A stretch of DNA of 64,000 nucleotides from Paenibacillus graminis (GTDB lineage: Bacteria > Bacillota > Bacilli > Paenibacillales > Paenibacillaceae): NCBI RefSeq assembly GCF_000758705.1, contig NZ_CP009287.1:3534001-3598000 (forward strand), read 5' to 3'. Below the pieces are notes generated by a model. It ran no database searches. It was not told the origin of the DNA and was given only the letters and a program-made list of their open reading frames with translations. Below are positions 26,006-35,173 of this stretch, piece by piece. Made by a program: the position numbers and the translations under genes. Every line of letters begins with the position of its first letter. Within the stretch, counting starts at the first letter, position 1.

Positions 26006-27478
26006 TTAATCGAATACCGGTTGTTTACGGTGTTTGGTGTGCTGCTCGAAAGAATACGCTATTGCAATTAGAGCGGGCTCGCTGAATGCTTTACCGGCGA
26101 AAGTGACTCCAAAAGGCCTTCCGTTCTCCATATATCCTGCCGGAACGGCAATCGAGGGATACCCCGCCCTGGCCGACAAGTCTGCACCGATGTAAGCAGG
26201 GAACATTATCGCATCCAGCTGGTATCGTTCAATGGCATAGTCAATGCCCTCTTGCCGGGCAAGGTGCAAATCCAAGATTGACTCCTGAATATATTTACTG
26301 TCATTCAAAAGATCGGCCAGGCTTTCTCTATACTCCAAAATATCCTGGCCGTACCGCAGCGCTTGTTCCGCATGATCTTGGTTCCAATTTATTAACTCTG
26401 ACAATGTATTTACAGGCATATGGGCAGGAAGGTTGTGTAGAAAATTTTGAATTCCATGCTTGAATTCCATATTTATTTTGTTGAACCTCCAAGGACCATG
26501 GAATGAGGGGATTTCAATGGGCTTCACAACCTGTGCACCAGCTTTCGTCAGATCGGAAATCACTTGATTAAACAGAATTTCATCATACTCACCAGAACAT
26601 TTTACATGTTCTGGTATTTCAGAGTAGACTCCGATTTTCGCTCCGCGTAAGCCTTCAACGTTCAAATAACGGGTATAATCCTGTTCCCCGTCTGACCATA
26701 CATACCTCCAAGTTGCGGGATCGCTTTCATCTCTTCCTGCAAGCACTCCAAGAAGTATCGCTGCATCGGACACACTTTTGGCTAGTGGGCCTGCTGTATC
26801 CTGCGAGTATGAATAAGGAATTATTCCCGTACGGCTTATTAAGCCCACTGTCGGCTTGATCCCGACAACGGACATCTGTACTGCCGGACTCAGAATGGAA
26901 GCAGAGGTTTCCGTTCCAACCGCTGCGGCTGCAAAATTCATCGCAGCTGCTGCCGCCGATCCGGTGCTTGACCCGCCGACAAAAAATTCTCCATAAGGAT
27001 GAGTAACCTGACCGCCCCTTGAACTGTAACCCGCCCACATACTCGACGAAATACCGTTAGCCCACTCTGTCATATTGGTTTTGCCCAGGAGGATGACACC
27101 CGCTTCTCTTAATTTACTGACTATGCTAGCATCCTCTGGACTTATATGCTGTGCCAATGCCAGGGCACCGGCACTGGTGTGCATTTTGTCACGGGTACCG
27201 ATATTATCCTTTAACAGAATAGGAATACCGTGAAGTAATCCCCGTCTGCTTGCATACTTCCGTTCCAGATCAAGGGCTTCCGCCAGAAAAATAGCGTCGG
27301 GATTAATCTCCATGATGGCATTGATGTGCGGACCATCCTGATCGTACTCAGCAATTCGGGTTAAATAATAAAATACCAGATCTTTTGAAGTCAGGATTCC
27401 TTGTTCCATGGCCTCTTGTAATTCGAAGATATTTGCCTCGTCCAAATTCAGATTCTCATATTTATAATCATTTCGCAT
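26006..27478 (-). CDS. Amidase-signature family hydrolase
   Basis: This 490-residue protein starts at the ATG complementary to 27476-27478, behind GGGGGGC; a start five codons upstream is less likely. The amidase-signature triad is visible: Lys in GIPILLKDNIGTRDKMHTSA, the cis-Ser in FFVGGSSTGSAAAAAMNFAA, and the nucleophile Ser in TETSASILSPAVQMSVVGIK. The C-terminal part has FPAYIGADLSARAGYPSIAV PAG, as in other members. There is no signal peptide. Family members hydrolyse amides, including aryl and peptide amides; the substrate is unknown. It is not next to gatB or gatC, so it is not the GatCAB subunit. Confidence 0.9.
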   Translation of the reverse strand: MRNDYKYENLNLDEANIFELQEAMEQGILTSKDLVFYYLTRIAEYDQDGPHINAIMEINPDAIFLAEALDLERKYASRRGLLHGIPILLKDNIGTRDKMHTSAGALALAQHISPEDASIVSKLREAGVILLGKTNMTEWANGISSSMWAGYSSRGGQVTHPYGEFFVGGSSTGSAAAAAMNFAAAAVGTETSASILSPAVQMSVVGIKPTVGLISRTGIIPYSYSQDTAGPLAKSVSDAAILLGVLAGRDESDPATWRYVWSDGEQDYTRYLNVEGLRGAKIGVYSEIPEHVKCSGEYDEILFNQVISDLTKAGAQVVKPIEIPSFHGPWRFNKINMEFKHGIQNFLHNLPAHMPVNTLSELINWNQDHAEQALRYGQDILEYRESLADLLNDSKYIQESILDLHLARQEGIDYAIERYQLDAIMFPAYIGADLSARAGYPSIAVPAGYMENGRPFGVTFAGKAFSEPALIAIAYSFEQHTKHRKQPVFD

Positions 27479-27691
27479 ACACAGCCCCCCCAAATCTCAT
27501 TATTCTTTTAAAAATAGCGCATGTTCCATTGAATGTATCATGATAATGATTTCTTGGGTGGGATTTATTGATTAAAATCGACTATTACTGCAAACTATCA
27601 TCCAAGAATTCTCTGGTACCCTCCCTTGAAATTGTGTATGCTGGAGTTTGTTTGAACGCTTTTGACATTCCTGCAGGAGGCTTTGCGCAAT

Positions 27692-28456
27692 ATGGAACAT
27701 GGCAGTATGGCAATGATTGCGGTTTTGGTGATTTGCGGTTTTTTGGCCGGGGTGATTGATTCAGTTGTCGGAGGCGGTGGGCTGATTGCCATCCCCGCGC
27801 TGCTCTCGGCCGGAATTCCGCTCCCGCTGCTGCTTGGCAGCAATAAATTGGCCGGGACGTTGTGCTCGTTCACCAGTACGGCGTCTTTTGTACGCTCCGG
27901 GAAGATCGATTTCGAACTGGTCAAGTTTTTGATTCCGTTTTCTATGGTTGGTGCGGTGGCTGGATCGCTGACGGTCCGGCAGGTGCCTTCGGAGTTTCTG
28001 AAGCCGCTCGTGATCGTGATGCTGATTGTAATAACGGTCTATACCTTGTTCAAAAAATCCTGGGGTGACGTCTCAACGTTCTCCCCTGGCAGCAAAAAAT
28101 CTCTGCTGACCGGCATGGGCATTGCCCTGGTCATTGGATTTTATGACGGCTTCTTCGGCCCGGGGACCGGCTCGTTCCTGATCTTTGCCTTTCTCATGCT
28201 GGGTTTTGAATTTGTCACTGCCGCGGGCAATGCCAAGATGCTTAATTTCGCCAGCAATATTGCAAGTCTTTTGACGTTTGCCGCTGTTGGTTCAGTTAGC
28301 CTGTACTATGGACTGGTTCTGGGCATCCCGATGGTTATCGGTGCAATAGTCGGATCAAGGATCGCCATCCGTAAAGGAGCCAGTTATATCCGCCCGCTGT
28401 TCATCGCAGTTACTGTGATCTTGATCGGGAAGCAAATATGGGATACGATGCACTAA
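27692..28456 (+). CDS. TauE/SafE-family membrane permease
   Basis: This 254-residue protein starts at ATG 27692, ten bases after CAGGAGG; the upstream TTG at 27662 would place the ribosome site inside the gene. It has 7 to 8 hydrophobic helices and the family blocks AGVIDSVVGGGGLIAIPALL and GFYDGFFGPGTGSFLIFAFL, an internal repeat typical of the YfcA/TauE type. Relatives export sulfite, sulfoacetate or similar organic anions. No sulfur gene flanks it, so the substrate is open. Confidence 0.9.
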   Translation: MEHGSMAMIAVLVICGFLAGVIDSVVGGGGLIAIPALLSAGIPLPLLLGSNKLAGTLCSFTSTASFVRSGKIDFELVKFLIPFSMVGAVAGSLTVRQVPSEFLKPLVIVMLIVITVYTLFKKSWGDVSTFSPGSKKSLLTGMGIALVIGFYDGFFGPGTGSFLIFAFLMLGFEFVTAAGNAKMLNFASNIASLLTFAAVGSVSLYYGLVLGIPMVIGAIVGSRIAIRKGASYIRPLFIAVTVILIGKQIWDTMH

Positions 28457-28478
28457 GACCAGCAGTGGAGTTGATATT

Positions 28479-28571
28479 ATGGAGATCCAAAAAGTACATA
28501 AAGAAGCCGTCTGGCAGCTTAGGCATGAAGTCATGTGGCCTGAGCGGGAGTTTGATTATGTAGGGCGGTAA
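28479..28571 (+). pseudogene. GNAT acetyltransferase N-terminal fragment
   Basis: The 30-codon frame MEIQKVHKEAVWQLRHEVMW PEREFDYV, then GR and a stop, matches the first strand and helix of YitI-like GNAT proteins (typically WxLRHxVMWPxxxxDYV). A complete protein would be about 145 residues. The rest is absent before the AlaX gene starts 66 bp downstream, so only a 5' scar remains. Confidence 0.65.
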
Positions 28572-28637
28572 AGAATACATCATCATGGAGAAGCACTTCG
28601 GCTCCGCCGGAGACAGAAGCAGAAAGGAACCCTGATT

Positions 28638-29810
28638 ATGACAAAAAAACTGTATTACGAGTCGGCTTATTTGAAAGATTGGCATACATCCATAAGCCAG
28701 GTTGTAGAACGTGAGGACGGACTGTACCTAATTCTGGAGGAAACCGCATTCTATCCGCATGGGGGCGGACAGCCTTGTGATGCCGGAACCATTGCGGGAA
28801 TTCCCGTGCTCGATGTCATCCTTGAAGAGGACGAAGTGCTGCACAAGGTTGAGCGTCTACCGGATGGAGGCCAAGTAAGCTGCCAGCTTGACTGGAACCG
28901 CCGGTTCGATCATATGCAGCAGCACAGCGGCCAGCATCTGCTGTCAGCGGTATTCCGCGAGCTGTTCCAGGCCATGACCTTAAGCTTTCACCTGGGCAAT
29001 GATTATGCGACCATCGACATTGAACTCCAGGAGCTGACGTTAGATCAGCTGGCGGCGGCAGAGCGGGAGGTCAACCGTCAGGTTGTGCTGGACCGAAATA
29101 TCGTGAGCTATTTGGTTACCCCCGAGGAAATGGCCGGCCTGCCACTGGTGAAGCTGCCTAAGGTTACCGAGAATATCCGAATTGTTGAGATCGCGGGAGT
29201 GGAACATAACGCCTGCGGCGGGACTCATGTAGCTTCTACAGGAGCCATCGGGATGGTCAAGCTGCTGAGGGCGGAGAAGCAGAAGGGCAATATCCGGATC
29301 ACCTTCAAATGCGGGGGGCGGGCACTGGATGAAGCGAACGATAATCAACGCATCCTCGGCGCCCTTTCTGCTAAGTTCAATACAGGCAAAGATGAAATTA
29401 TAGACCGGATCGAAAAGTGGGAAGCCGAGCAGAAGCAGCTTCTGGCTGAGCTGGCAGTACTCAGAGAACAGAACGATATGCATCTGGCAAAAGAAATGTT
29501 GTCGGTGCTTGGGCCCGAAGCAAGGGTGGTTGCGCACATTTTTGAGGATAAGTCACTGAAGGATTTGCAGAGTTTGGCCGCCAAACTGACTGCAAATACT
29601 GAACTCCCTGTACTGCTGCTGACCGCAATGGAGAACAAAGTGGTCCTGGCTTGCAGCAGCAGTGCCGGATTGTCCTGTGGAGCATTCTTCAAAGCCCATC
29701 TGAGTGGATTCCAGGGAAAAGGCGGCGGCAGCGATAAAATGGCCCAAGCCGGGTTCCCGGCGTGGGACGAGGTAATGAAATTCTATGAGTTTGCTAAAGT
29801 ACATTTATAG
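28638..29810 (+). CDS. Alanyl-tRNA editing protein (AlaX-L type, DHHA1 domain)
   Basis: This 390-residue protein is a free-standing editing factor that hydrolyses mischarged Ser- or Gly-tRNA(Ala). The zinc-binding editing motifs are present: HMQQHSGQHLLSAVF (HxxxH) near residue 95 and CGGTH near residue 195. The long C-terminal part (residues 240-390) has a coiled coil and a DHHA1 domain ending in FQGKGGGSDKMAQAGF, as in alanyl-tRNA synthetase. There is no catalytic aminoacylation domain. It starts at ATG 28638, 14 bp after GAAAGGAA. It appears monocistronic. Confidence 0.92.
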   Translation: MTKKLYYESAYLKDWHTSISQVVEREDGLYLILEETAFYPHGGGQPCDAGTIAGIPVLDVILEEDEVLHKVERLPDGGQVSCQLDWNRRFDHMQQHSGQHLLSAVFRELFQAMTLSFHLGNDYATIDIELQELTLDQLAAAEREVNRQVVLDRNIVSYLVTPEEMAGLPLVKLPKVTENIRIVEIAGVEHNACGGTHVASTGAIGMVKLLRAEKQKGNIRITFKCGGRALDEANDNQRILGALSAKFNTGKDEIIDRIEKWEAEQKQLLAELAVLREQNDMHLAKEMLSVLGPEARVVAHIFEDKSLKDLQSLAAKLTANTELPVLLLTAMENKVVLACSSSAGLSCGAFFKAHLSGFQGKGGGSDKMAQAGFPAWDEVMKFYEFAKVHL

Positions 29811-29980
29811 CATTTGTTTAGCATTCGCATAGAAAAACAGCGCTGGGGGGCTTCCGCTGCTTAACCCAGCTCACCCGACAGCCTTATTATTTGTTGCGCG
29901 TCGCTTAATACTACTGTTCTGATTAGCAAGTGTAGTACCTCCAGTATTCTTATGTGAGATTCTGTCCGTGCTTGTTGTGT

Positions 29981-31084
29981 TCATCTAAAGGTTAATTGCT
30001 TCCCGGCAAAACGGCCAGACTCATCGATCTCAAGAAATACATTCGCATATGGATGGTAGGAATCAGGGCATAGCTTCTCATCGGAGAATTCCGTTTCACC
30101 TGTATCGGGATTCAGTATCGACAGGCCATTTTCCGGTCCCCACATTACAATCCTGCCGTTCACTGCGGCCATTTGACCTTGCGGATAATACATGCCTCCA
30201 TTAATTAGTGGTTTCGTCCGGTAAGCAGGCACTGGAATAAACAGCCCCTTCTGTTCTCCGGTTTGCACATCGAATATAGCCAGAAAGTGAGAGTACAGGT
30301 GTTTGCCATAATCCTTCATATCCTCTTCCTCGTACATATCGATGGACAGTTGACCCCAAATAGCCAGGGTAGACGGATCAAGCCAGACTACGGGTTGATC
30401 CCAATCCTCCATCTGCTCCCCAAGCTTCCGCAAAGTAGCTCCATCCTCCGATTCCCAGCAGTTACTGAGCCAGGCCGAAAGACTCCAGGATCGTATCGAA
30501 GCGATAGGATGCCATATCCAACCTGTATCAATGATCCAGTCCCCTTGAGGGGAGATATGAATTTTGCCATGAAAATAATCGAGATCATGTTCCGGGTGTT
30601 GTCCGTCAGCATAGGGTGGACTCTGGCGGGCAGACATATTTTCACCAGAACGGACATCCAGCAGATCCAACCGGTTCCATTCTGTACCGTGAATCAACAG
30701 CGTCCGGCCCTCATATTCAGCAAAAGCGAGCGGGAAAGTACAGACATCATAATGATAATCCCCCCGTGACAGCAGCGTGATCAGCTTGGAATCTTGAAGA
30801 TCGTACAGCGCCGCATACTGGCCAAATCTTCCCGAAACCGCAGCGAAGCGTTCATCTGCCGAAACTACAATCTGGACAGGCTCCTGCAATTCCAGACCGG
30901 GAATATCCACATGCAGCAGCATTGCGGCGCGTCCAGTATGCAAATCGATTTGCCAGAGATCACTATTCTGATCCAACGCAAGCAGAGAGACGGCATCCTT
31001 GCCAGTTCCTTTTATAGCCTGAATTGCTGCAGGTTTTCCCGGATACGCCGCAAGGTCAGGATAAGTAATATTTTCAATAGGCAT
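29981..31084 (-). CDS. Uncharacterised beta-propeller-like protein
   Basis: This 367-residue cytosolic protein is built of repeated short strands with WD-like or YncE-like spacing: LLALDQNSDLWQIDLHTGRA, IVVSADERFAAVSGRFGQYA, LAIFDVQTGEQKGLFIPVPA and GLSILNPDTGETEFSDEKLC. This points to a beta-propeller without catalytic motif. No signal peptide. It lies 3 bp downstream of a GNAT gene on the same strand and is probably cotranscribed with it. Function unknown. Confidence 0.72.
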   Translation of the reverse strand: MPIENITYPDLAAYPGKPAAIQAIKGTGKDAVSLLALDQNSDLWQIDLHTGRAAMLLHVDIPGLELQEPVQIVVSADERFAAVSGRFGQYAALYDLQDSKLITLLSRGDYHYDVCTFPLAFAEYEGRTLLIHGTEWNRLDLLDVRSGENMSARQSPPYADGQHPEHDLDYFHGKIHISPQGDWIIDTGWIWHPIASIRSWSLSAWLSNCWESEDGATLRKLGEQMEDWDQPVVWLDPSTLAIWGQLSIDMYEEEDMKDYGKHLYSHFLAIFDVQTGEQKGLFIPVPAYRTKPLINGGMYYPQGQMAAVNGRIVMWGPENGLSILNPDTGETEFSDEKLCPDSYHPYANVFLEIDESGRFAGKQLTFR

Positions 31085-31087
31085 TGT

Positions 31088-31663
31088 TCATACTCCTTCG
31101 CTCTCCCTCTTCCGAAAAGACTTCCTATGAAAATCAGTAATCCGGCCGAATAAAGCTTGTCCGTCATCCGTAACGGTAAAATCCCGGGTGAGCGGCATCA
31201 CCATGGCCCGGTAAGGCTCAGGCAGCCAGATGTATTGATGCACATACTCCGTGACCCTAAAACCGCAGTGTTCCCAAAAATGAACTCTTGCCGCATCTTC
31301 TTCCGTATCGCCTGCTTCTACTTCGATCAGAACCGCCTGAATGTCATGCTTCCGCACTGCCCAGTCGCGGATATTCTCCAGAAACTTTCTTCCCAGGCCC
31401 TGGCCGCGGAGCCCGGCATCTACAGCCATATAGTCGATGATTAGCATCCGTTCCGCAGCGGGCCTGCTAAGCCCCGTAACAGCCATCGCCGCGAGCTTTC
31501 CGTCCAGGTATCCGGTATGCAGCCAGGCGATTTTTTTGTCGAGCATGGCACGAAGTATGCCCACAGGTTTGGCTCCGTGCGGGAAAGCTTCCCGGTAGAG
31601 CGGTTCAATCGCTGCCCACCGTGCGTCATCCCACTTATCGTAAGTATTGAACTCAAATGTCAT
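31088..31663 (-). CDS. GNAT-family N-acetyltransferase
   Basis: This 191-residue protein starts at MTFEFNTYDKW (complement of 31661-31663), eight bases after TGGAGG; an ORF start eight codons upstream overlaps that ribosome site. The acetyl-CoA loop is in MAVDAGLRGQGLGRKFLENI (R/Q-x-x-G-x-G/A), with the usual preceding strand LIIDYM and the late FWEHCGFR. The substrate is unknown. It is followed at 3 bp by the propeller-like gene. Confidence 0.85.
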   Translation of the reverse strand: MTFEFNTYDKWDDARWAAIEPLYREAFPHGAKPVGILRAMLDKKIAWLHTGYLDGKLAAMAVTGLSRPAAERMLIIDYMAVDAGLRGQGLGRKFLENIRDWAVRKHDIQAVLIEVEAGDTEEDAARVHFWEHCGFRVTEYVHQYIWLPEPYRAMVMPLTRDFTVTDDGQALFGRITDFHRKSFRKRESEGV

Positions 31664-31794
31664 GTATGTCGCCTCCAGGATCATCATAGCAGAGCGGATC
31701 TCACGAAGTAAAATGAAGACTGGCCTTGAGTTAGCAACCTTTCCCAGTTTAATGCGTCCAATTCCTTAGGACAAATTAAAAGGAGACTCTGTGA

Positions 31795-32928
31795 ATGAAG
31801 AAATGGAAGTTATCACTGGCCGTTTTTGCTGCAATTTGGCTTGCCTTAAGCGCCGGAACAGTACATGCGAGAGAAACCGGAATTGTATTGAACGACAAGC
31901 ATACCCCGATGGGCAGCAGTCAGATAATCGTGGCAGGTGCAACATGGGTACCATTGAAGGAACTGGCTGATTCGATGGGCTATGCGCTCTCCTGGAATCA
32001 GAAGACTGCAACCGCTAAGCTGGTGCGTCCGGGGCGTGAAGTGATTTTTACAGCCAAATCCAAAATGGTGAAAATGAATGATTCGACCGCAACGATCGCC
32101 AAAGCCCCTAATATTCTCAAAGGTAAAGTGTATGTCCCCCTGGTCTCTTCAGTCAGTATATTGGGCGGCAAAACCTGGACGGACAAGAGCAGCGGCAACA
32201 TCATGCTGACGGATGAACCGAGGTTTACGTTGTCTGCCATCCAGGGCAGAACGTATTGGGTATCGCAGAAGAGCGGAGAAATCTTTCTGAGTGCTTCATC
32301 AGGGAGCAAGCCGGAATCCATAGGGAAATTTCCTCTGGGCGAAACACCTTACTCTTTCTGGTTACAGATTAAAAGTGCGGGGAAAGGCAGCGATTTGCTG
32401 CTTTTAATAGACAAACACTATGCTATGTTCAATGACTTCAGCAATGGCTACCAGGCCCTAATCAAGAACGGCAAAGTTCTGAAACAAATGGACTATCACT
32501 ACATCATTGTTACCTATCCGCACGCTGCGGAGATCCCGACAAAACAGCTGTATATGACAGACGGCAAAAATGTGCAGTATATTAATGCCGACGGCAGTCT
32601 CGGCAAGCTGTTTGAACTGGAGAAGACTACAGGAAGGACAGGTGACTTTACGGTTGAGTATGCGGCTGAAGATATCGCGCTTGTCCGCAATCTGGAGCAT
32701 ACCGAGCTGTTTGCGGTCCATACCCGCTCAGGGGAAACCACGAATTTAAGCGCGAAACTGATTAGCTCCGCAGACCGCAAGGACTGGGACACAGCAGATG
32801 GCAGGGACACGTATGTGGTGACCAAAATGCTCGTACTCAAAAAACGTGAAGGAAATGTGCTGACATTCAACTATACAGGGATGATGGATGGAAAAGTGCA
32901 TCAAGTGGTCTATACCATAACCAAATAA
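31795..32928 (+). CDS. Secreted copper amine oxidase N-terminal-domain protein
   Basis: This 377-residue protein has a signal peptide (residues 1-26, MKKWKLSLAVFAAIWLALSA) and, at residues 35-140, the stalk-like domain found at the N-terminus of copper amine oxidases (VPLKELADSMGYALSWNQKT, KGKVYVPLVSSVSILGG). No oxidase catalytic domain is present; the rest looks like beta-strand repeats. These stand-alone stalk proteins are abundant in Paenibacillus surfaces, and their role is unknown. ATG 31795 lies behind AAAAGGAGA. Confidence 0.88.
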   Translation: MKKWKLSLAVFAAIWLALSAGTVHARETGIVLNDKHTPMGSSQIIVAGATWVPLKELADSMGYALSWNQKTATAKLVRPGREVIFTAKSKMVKMNDSTATIAKAPNILKGKVYVPLVSSVSILGGKTWTDKSSGNIMLTDEPRFTLSAIQGRTYWVSQKSGEIFLSASSGSKPESIGKFPLGETPYSFWLQIKSAGKGSDLLLLIDKHYAMFNDFSNGYQALIKNGKVLKQMDYHYIIVTYPHAAEIPTKQLYMTDGKNVQYINADGSLGKLFELEKTTGRTGDFTVEYAAEDIALVRNLEHTELFAVHTRSGETTNLSAKLISSADRKDWDTADGRDTYVVTKMLVLKKREGNVLTFNYTGMMDGKVHQVVYTITK

Positions 32929-33004
32929 TAAGGTATGGGGGACCGGAGCGCTGGACCTTCCATTGCGGAACCTTCATAATAGAAGAAGGAGTTGACCCGT
33001 ACAT

Positions 33005-33067
33005 ATGGCGAGCGATTACTGTGAGCAAAGACTGCGCCGCCTGAACCGGGAGGCGATTGATCTGTGA
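33005..33067 (+). CDS. Possible 20-codon leader ORF before the Tet(M)-like gene
   Basis: ATG 33005 opens MASDYCEQRLRRLNREAIDL and then a stop; AGAAGGAG lies about 15 bases upstream, further than ideal. A small palindrome GATCTG-TGA-CAGATC overlaps the stop codon. tet(M) genes are known to have attenuating leader peptides, but this sequence is not related to them and there is no T-tract, so this is only a candidate. Confidence 0.25.
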   Translation: MASDYCEQRLRRLNREAIDL

Positions 33068-33112
33068 CAGATCCATTGCCCCTATATCCGTGGAGGTGTA
33101 TCGTATTACCCT

Positions 33113-35086
33113 ATGAACAATATTACCATCGGACTGCTCGCGCATGTCGACGCCGGTAAAACCACTTTTGCCGAGCAGCTGCTTTATCATACACAGGCAA
33201 TACGCAGCCGGGGCAGAGTGGACCATAAGGATACCTTTCTGGATACCCATGAGATTGAAAAAGCGCGCGGAATTACCGTGTTTGCCGACCAGGCAGAGTT
33301 TATATACGGAGATACGCGCTATTTTCTGCTGGATACTCCCGGACACGTCGATTTCTCACCGGAGATGGAGCGGGCGCTGCAGGTTCTGGATTATGCTGTA
33401 GTGATTGTCAGCGCCGTCGAAGGTGTGGAAGGCCATACGGAAACCGTCTGGCAGCTGCTGCGCAGCCACGGGATTCCGACCTTCTTTTTTATCAATAAAA
33501 CGGACCGGACCGGAGCGGATCCGCAGCGTGTGTTCGCAGAAATCCGCAGCGGGCTGAGCAGCAGTGCAGTGCTGCTCCCGCAATCCGAAAGCGGTGAAAT
33601 CTCTGAGGAGTTGAGGGTTTTCCTGGCTGAACGCGATGAACGATTGCTCGATGCTTATTTCGAAGGGGCAATGAACGATGCCGGTTGGCGGGAAGCGATG
33701 AGGTCCATGGTCCGGGAAGGCACCCTATTCCCGTGTATGGCGGGCTCTGCTTTGCTGGATGTAGGCATTGATGTATTTCTGGACAGGCTGAAGTCCCTGA
33801 CCGTAACAGATTATGATGCCGGGCTGCCTTTTGCAGGCAGGGTGTACAAAATCCGTCATGATGAGAAGGGGACCCGGATTACCTATATCAAAGCATTGCA
33901 GGGAGTGCTCAAGGTAAGGGAAGAGCTGAATTGTGGAGCGTCAGAGGAGGCGGAACCTGAGCGGATTACCGGAATCCGCAAAGTGAATGGCCTGAAGTAT
34001 GTCTCGGTGGATTGGGCAGCGGCGGGTGAGCTGTTTGCAGTCACCGGGCTGTCGGCCGTGAGGCCGGGTGACGGTGTTGGGGTGCTGCAGGACAGACGGG
34101 ACAGCGAACTGGTCCCAACGCTGAAATCCAAGGTGCTGTTCGAGCCGCCGGTGCATCTGAAGGAGGTGCTTACGGCCTTTCAACTGCTGGGAGCAGAGGA
34201 CCCTTCTCTGAATGTGAGCTGGGATATGACCCTGCAGGAGCTGCATATTCAGGTGATGGGCCAGATTCAGCTGGAGATTCTGGAGCAGATCCTGCGGGAA
34301 CAGTTCATGATTCCGGTGGCGTTTGGCCCGCCGGAGATTCTATACAAGGAGACAATAGCTGCCCCGGTGTTTGGCTGCGGACATTTTGAGCCGCTGAAGC
34401 ACTATGCCGAGGTGCTGCTGAGGATGGAACCGGGTGAACGGGGCAGCGGCCTGGTATTCGTCAACAAGTGCCATCCCGATGATCTGGCAGCGGGCTATCA
34501 GCACCAAGTCGGGCAATATCTGCTGGAGAGCGGACATCATGGACTGCTTACGGGTTCGCCGCTCACCGATCTGCGGATGACACTGCTGAGCGGAAGAGCC
34601 CATAACAAGCATACGCATGGCGGTGATTTCCGTGAAGCGGCGCTCCGCGCCTTGCGCCAGGGGCTGGAACAGGCTGAGAATATTCTGCTGGAGCCGGTCT
34701 ATGACCTCAAAATCAGGATAGACACCGATGACCTTGGAAAAGTAATGACAGACATCCAGCAGGCGAACGGCAGCTTCGGCCCACCGGAGATCACCGGCAC
34801 CAAAGCAGTGATCACCGGCAAGGTGCCGGTAGCCACTTTTTTGAATTACGGTGTCCGGCTGGCTGCGATGACCCAAGGGAAAGGCGCACTCTCGCTTAAG
34901 GTTGCCGAGTACCAGCCTTGTCACCAGACGGAGTCAGTCATCGCACTCAAAAATTACAATAAGGATGCCGATCCGGCGTATCCCTCATCATCTATCTTTT
35001 GCGCCAAAGGCCAGTCCTACTCCGTCCCTTGGGATGAAGCACAAGCGCATATGCACATTAAAAACGATTTTGGACCCATCAGCTGA
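33113..35086 (+). CDS. Tet(M)/EF-G-like translational GTPase
   Basis: This 657-residue protein has all the G motifs of translation factors: G1 AHVDAGKTT (10-18), G2 RGITVF, G3 DTPGHVD, G4 NKTD and a G5-like GSALLD. The order of EF-G-like domains II to V follows, ending in KIRIDTDDLGKVMTDIQQAN. It resembles ribosomal protection proteins in length (Tet(M) is about 640) and layout, but the domain IV region reads HNKHTHGGDFREAALRALRQ instead of the loop typical of true Tet(M)/Tet(O). It is therefore better called a chromosomal Tet(M)-related factor. Whether it protects ribosomes from tetracycline cannot be told from sequence. Confidence 0.88.
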   Translation: MNNITIGLLAHVDAGKTTFAEQLLYHTQAIRSRGRVDHKDTFLDTHEIEKARGITVFADQAEFIYGDTRYFLLDTPGHVDFSPEMERALQVLDYAVVIVSAVEGVEGHTETVWQLLRSHGIPTFFFINKTDRTGADPQRVFAEIRSGLSSSAVLLPQSESGEISEELRVFLAERDERLLDAYFEGAMNDAGWREAMRSMVREGTLFPCMAGSALLDVGIDVFLDRLKSLTVTDYDAGLPFAGRVYKIRHDEKGTRITYIKALQGVLKVREELNCGASEEAEPERITGIRKVNGLKYVSVDWAAAGELFAVTGLSAVRPGDGVGVLQDRRDSELVPTLKSKVLFEPPVHLKEVLTAFQLLGAEDPSLNVSWDMTLQELHIQVMGQIQLEILEQILREQFMIPVAFGPPEILYKETIAAPVFGCGHFEPLKHYAEVLLRMEPGERGSGLVFVNKCHPDDLAAGYQHQVGQYLLESGHHGLLTGSPLTDLRMTLLSGRAHNKHTHGGDFREAALRALRQGLEQAENILLEPVYDLKIRIDTDDLGKVMTDIQQANGSFGPPEITGTKAVITGKVPVATFLNYGVRLAAMTQGKGALSLKVAEYQPCHQTESVIALKNYNKDADPAYPSSSIFCAKGQSYSVPWDEAQAHMHIKNDFGPIS

Positions 35087-35093
35087 TCTGCCG

Positions 35094-35136
35094 GGACATA
35101 TGTCCTTTCCTAATCTCCGGATATGTTTTTTAATTA
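35094..35136 (+). promoter_or_regulatory. Crp/Fnr-type operator and promoter module, copy 1
   Basis: The perfect palindrome GGACATATGTCC (35094-35105) is followed at 35121 by ATATGTTTTTTAATTA. Taking TTTAAT (35129-35134) as the -10 box puts the palindrome centre at -41.5, the class II activator position. The Nudix gene starts 80 bp after the palindrome begins. A second copy lies exactly 600 bp downstream, and a Crp/Fnr-type regulator is encoded at 36208. Confidence 0.65.
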
Positions 35137-35173
35137 GGACCGGAAGAGAAGAAGCTGAGGAGGATTACTGGAA

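Noticed and set aside
33113..35086. Calling the GTPase a tetracycline resistance determinant
   Set aside because: The domain IV region differs from true Tet(M)/Tet(O), and many Firmicutes carry chromosomal relatives without proven resistance, so only a Tet(M)-like name is given.
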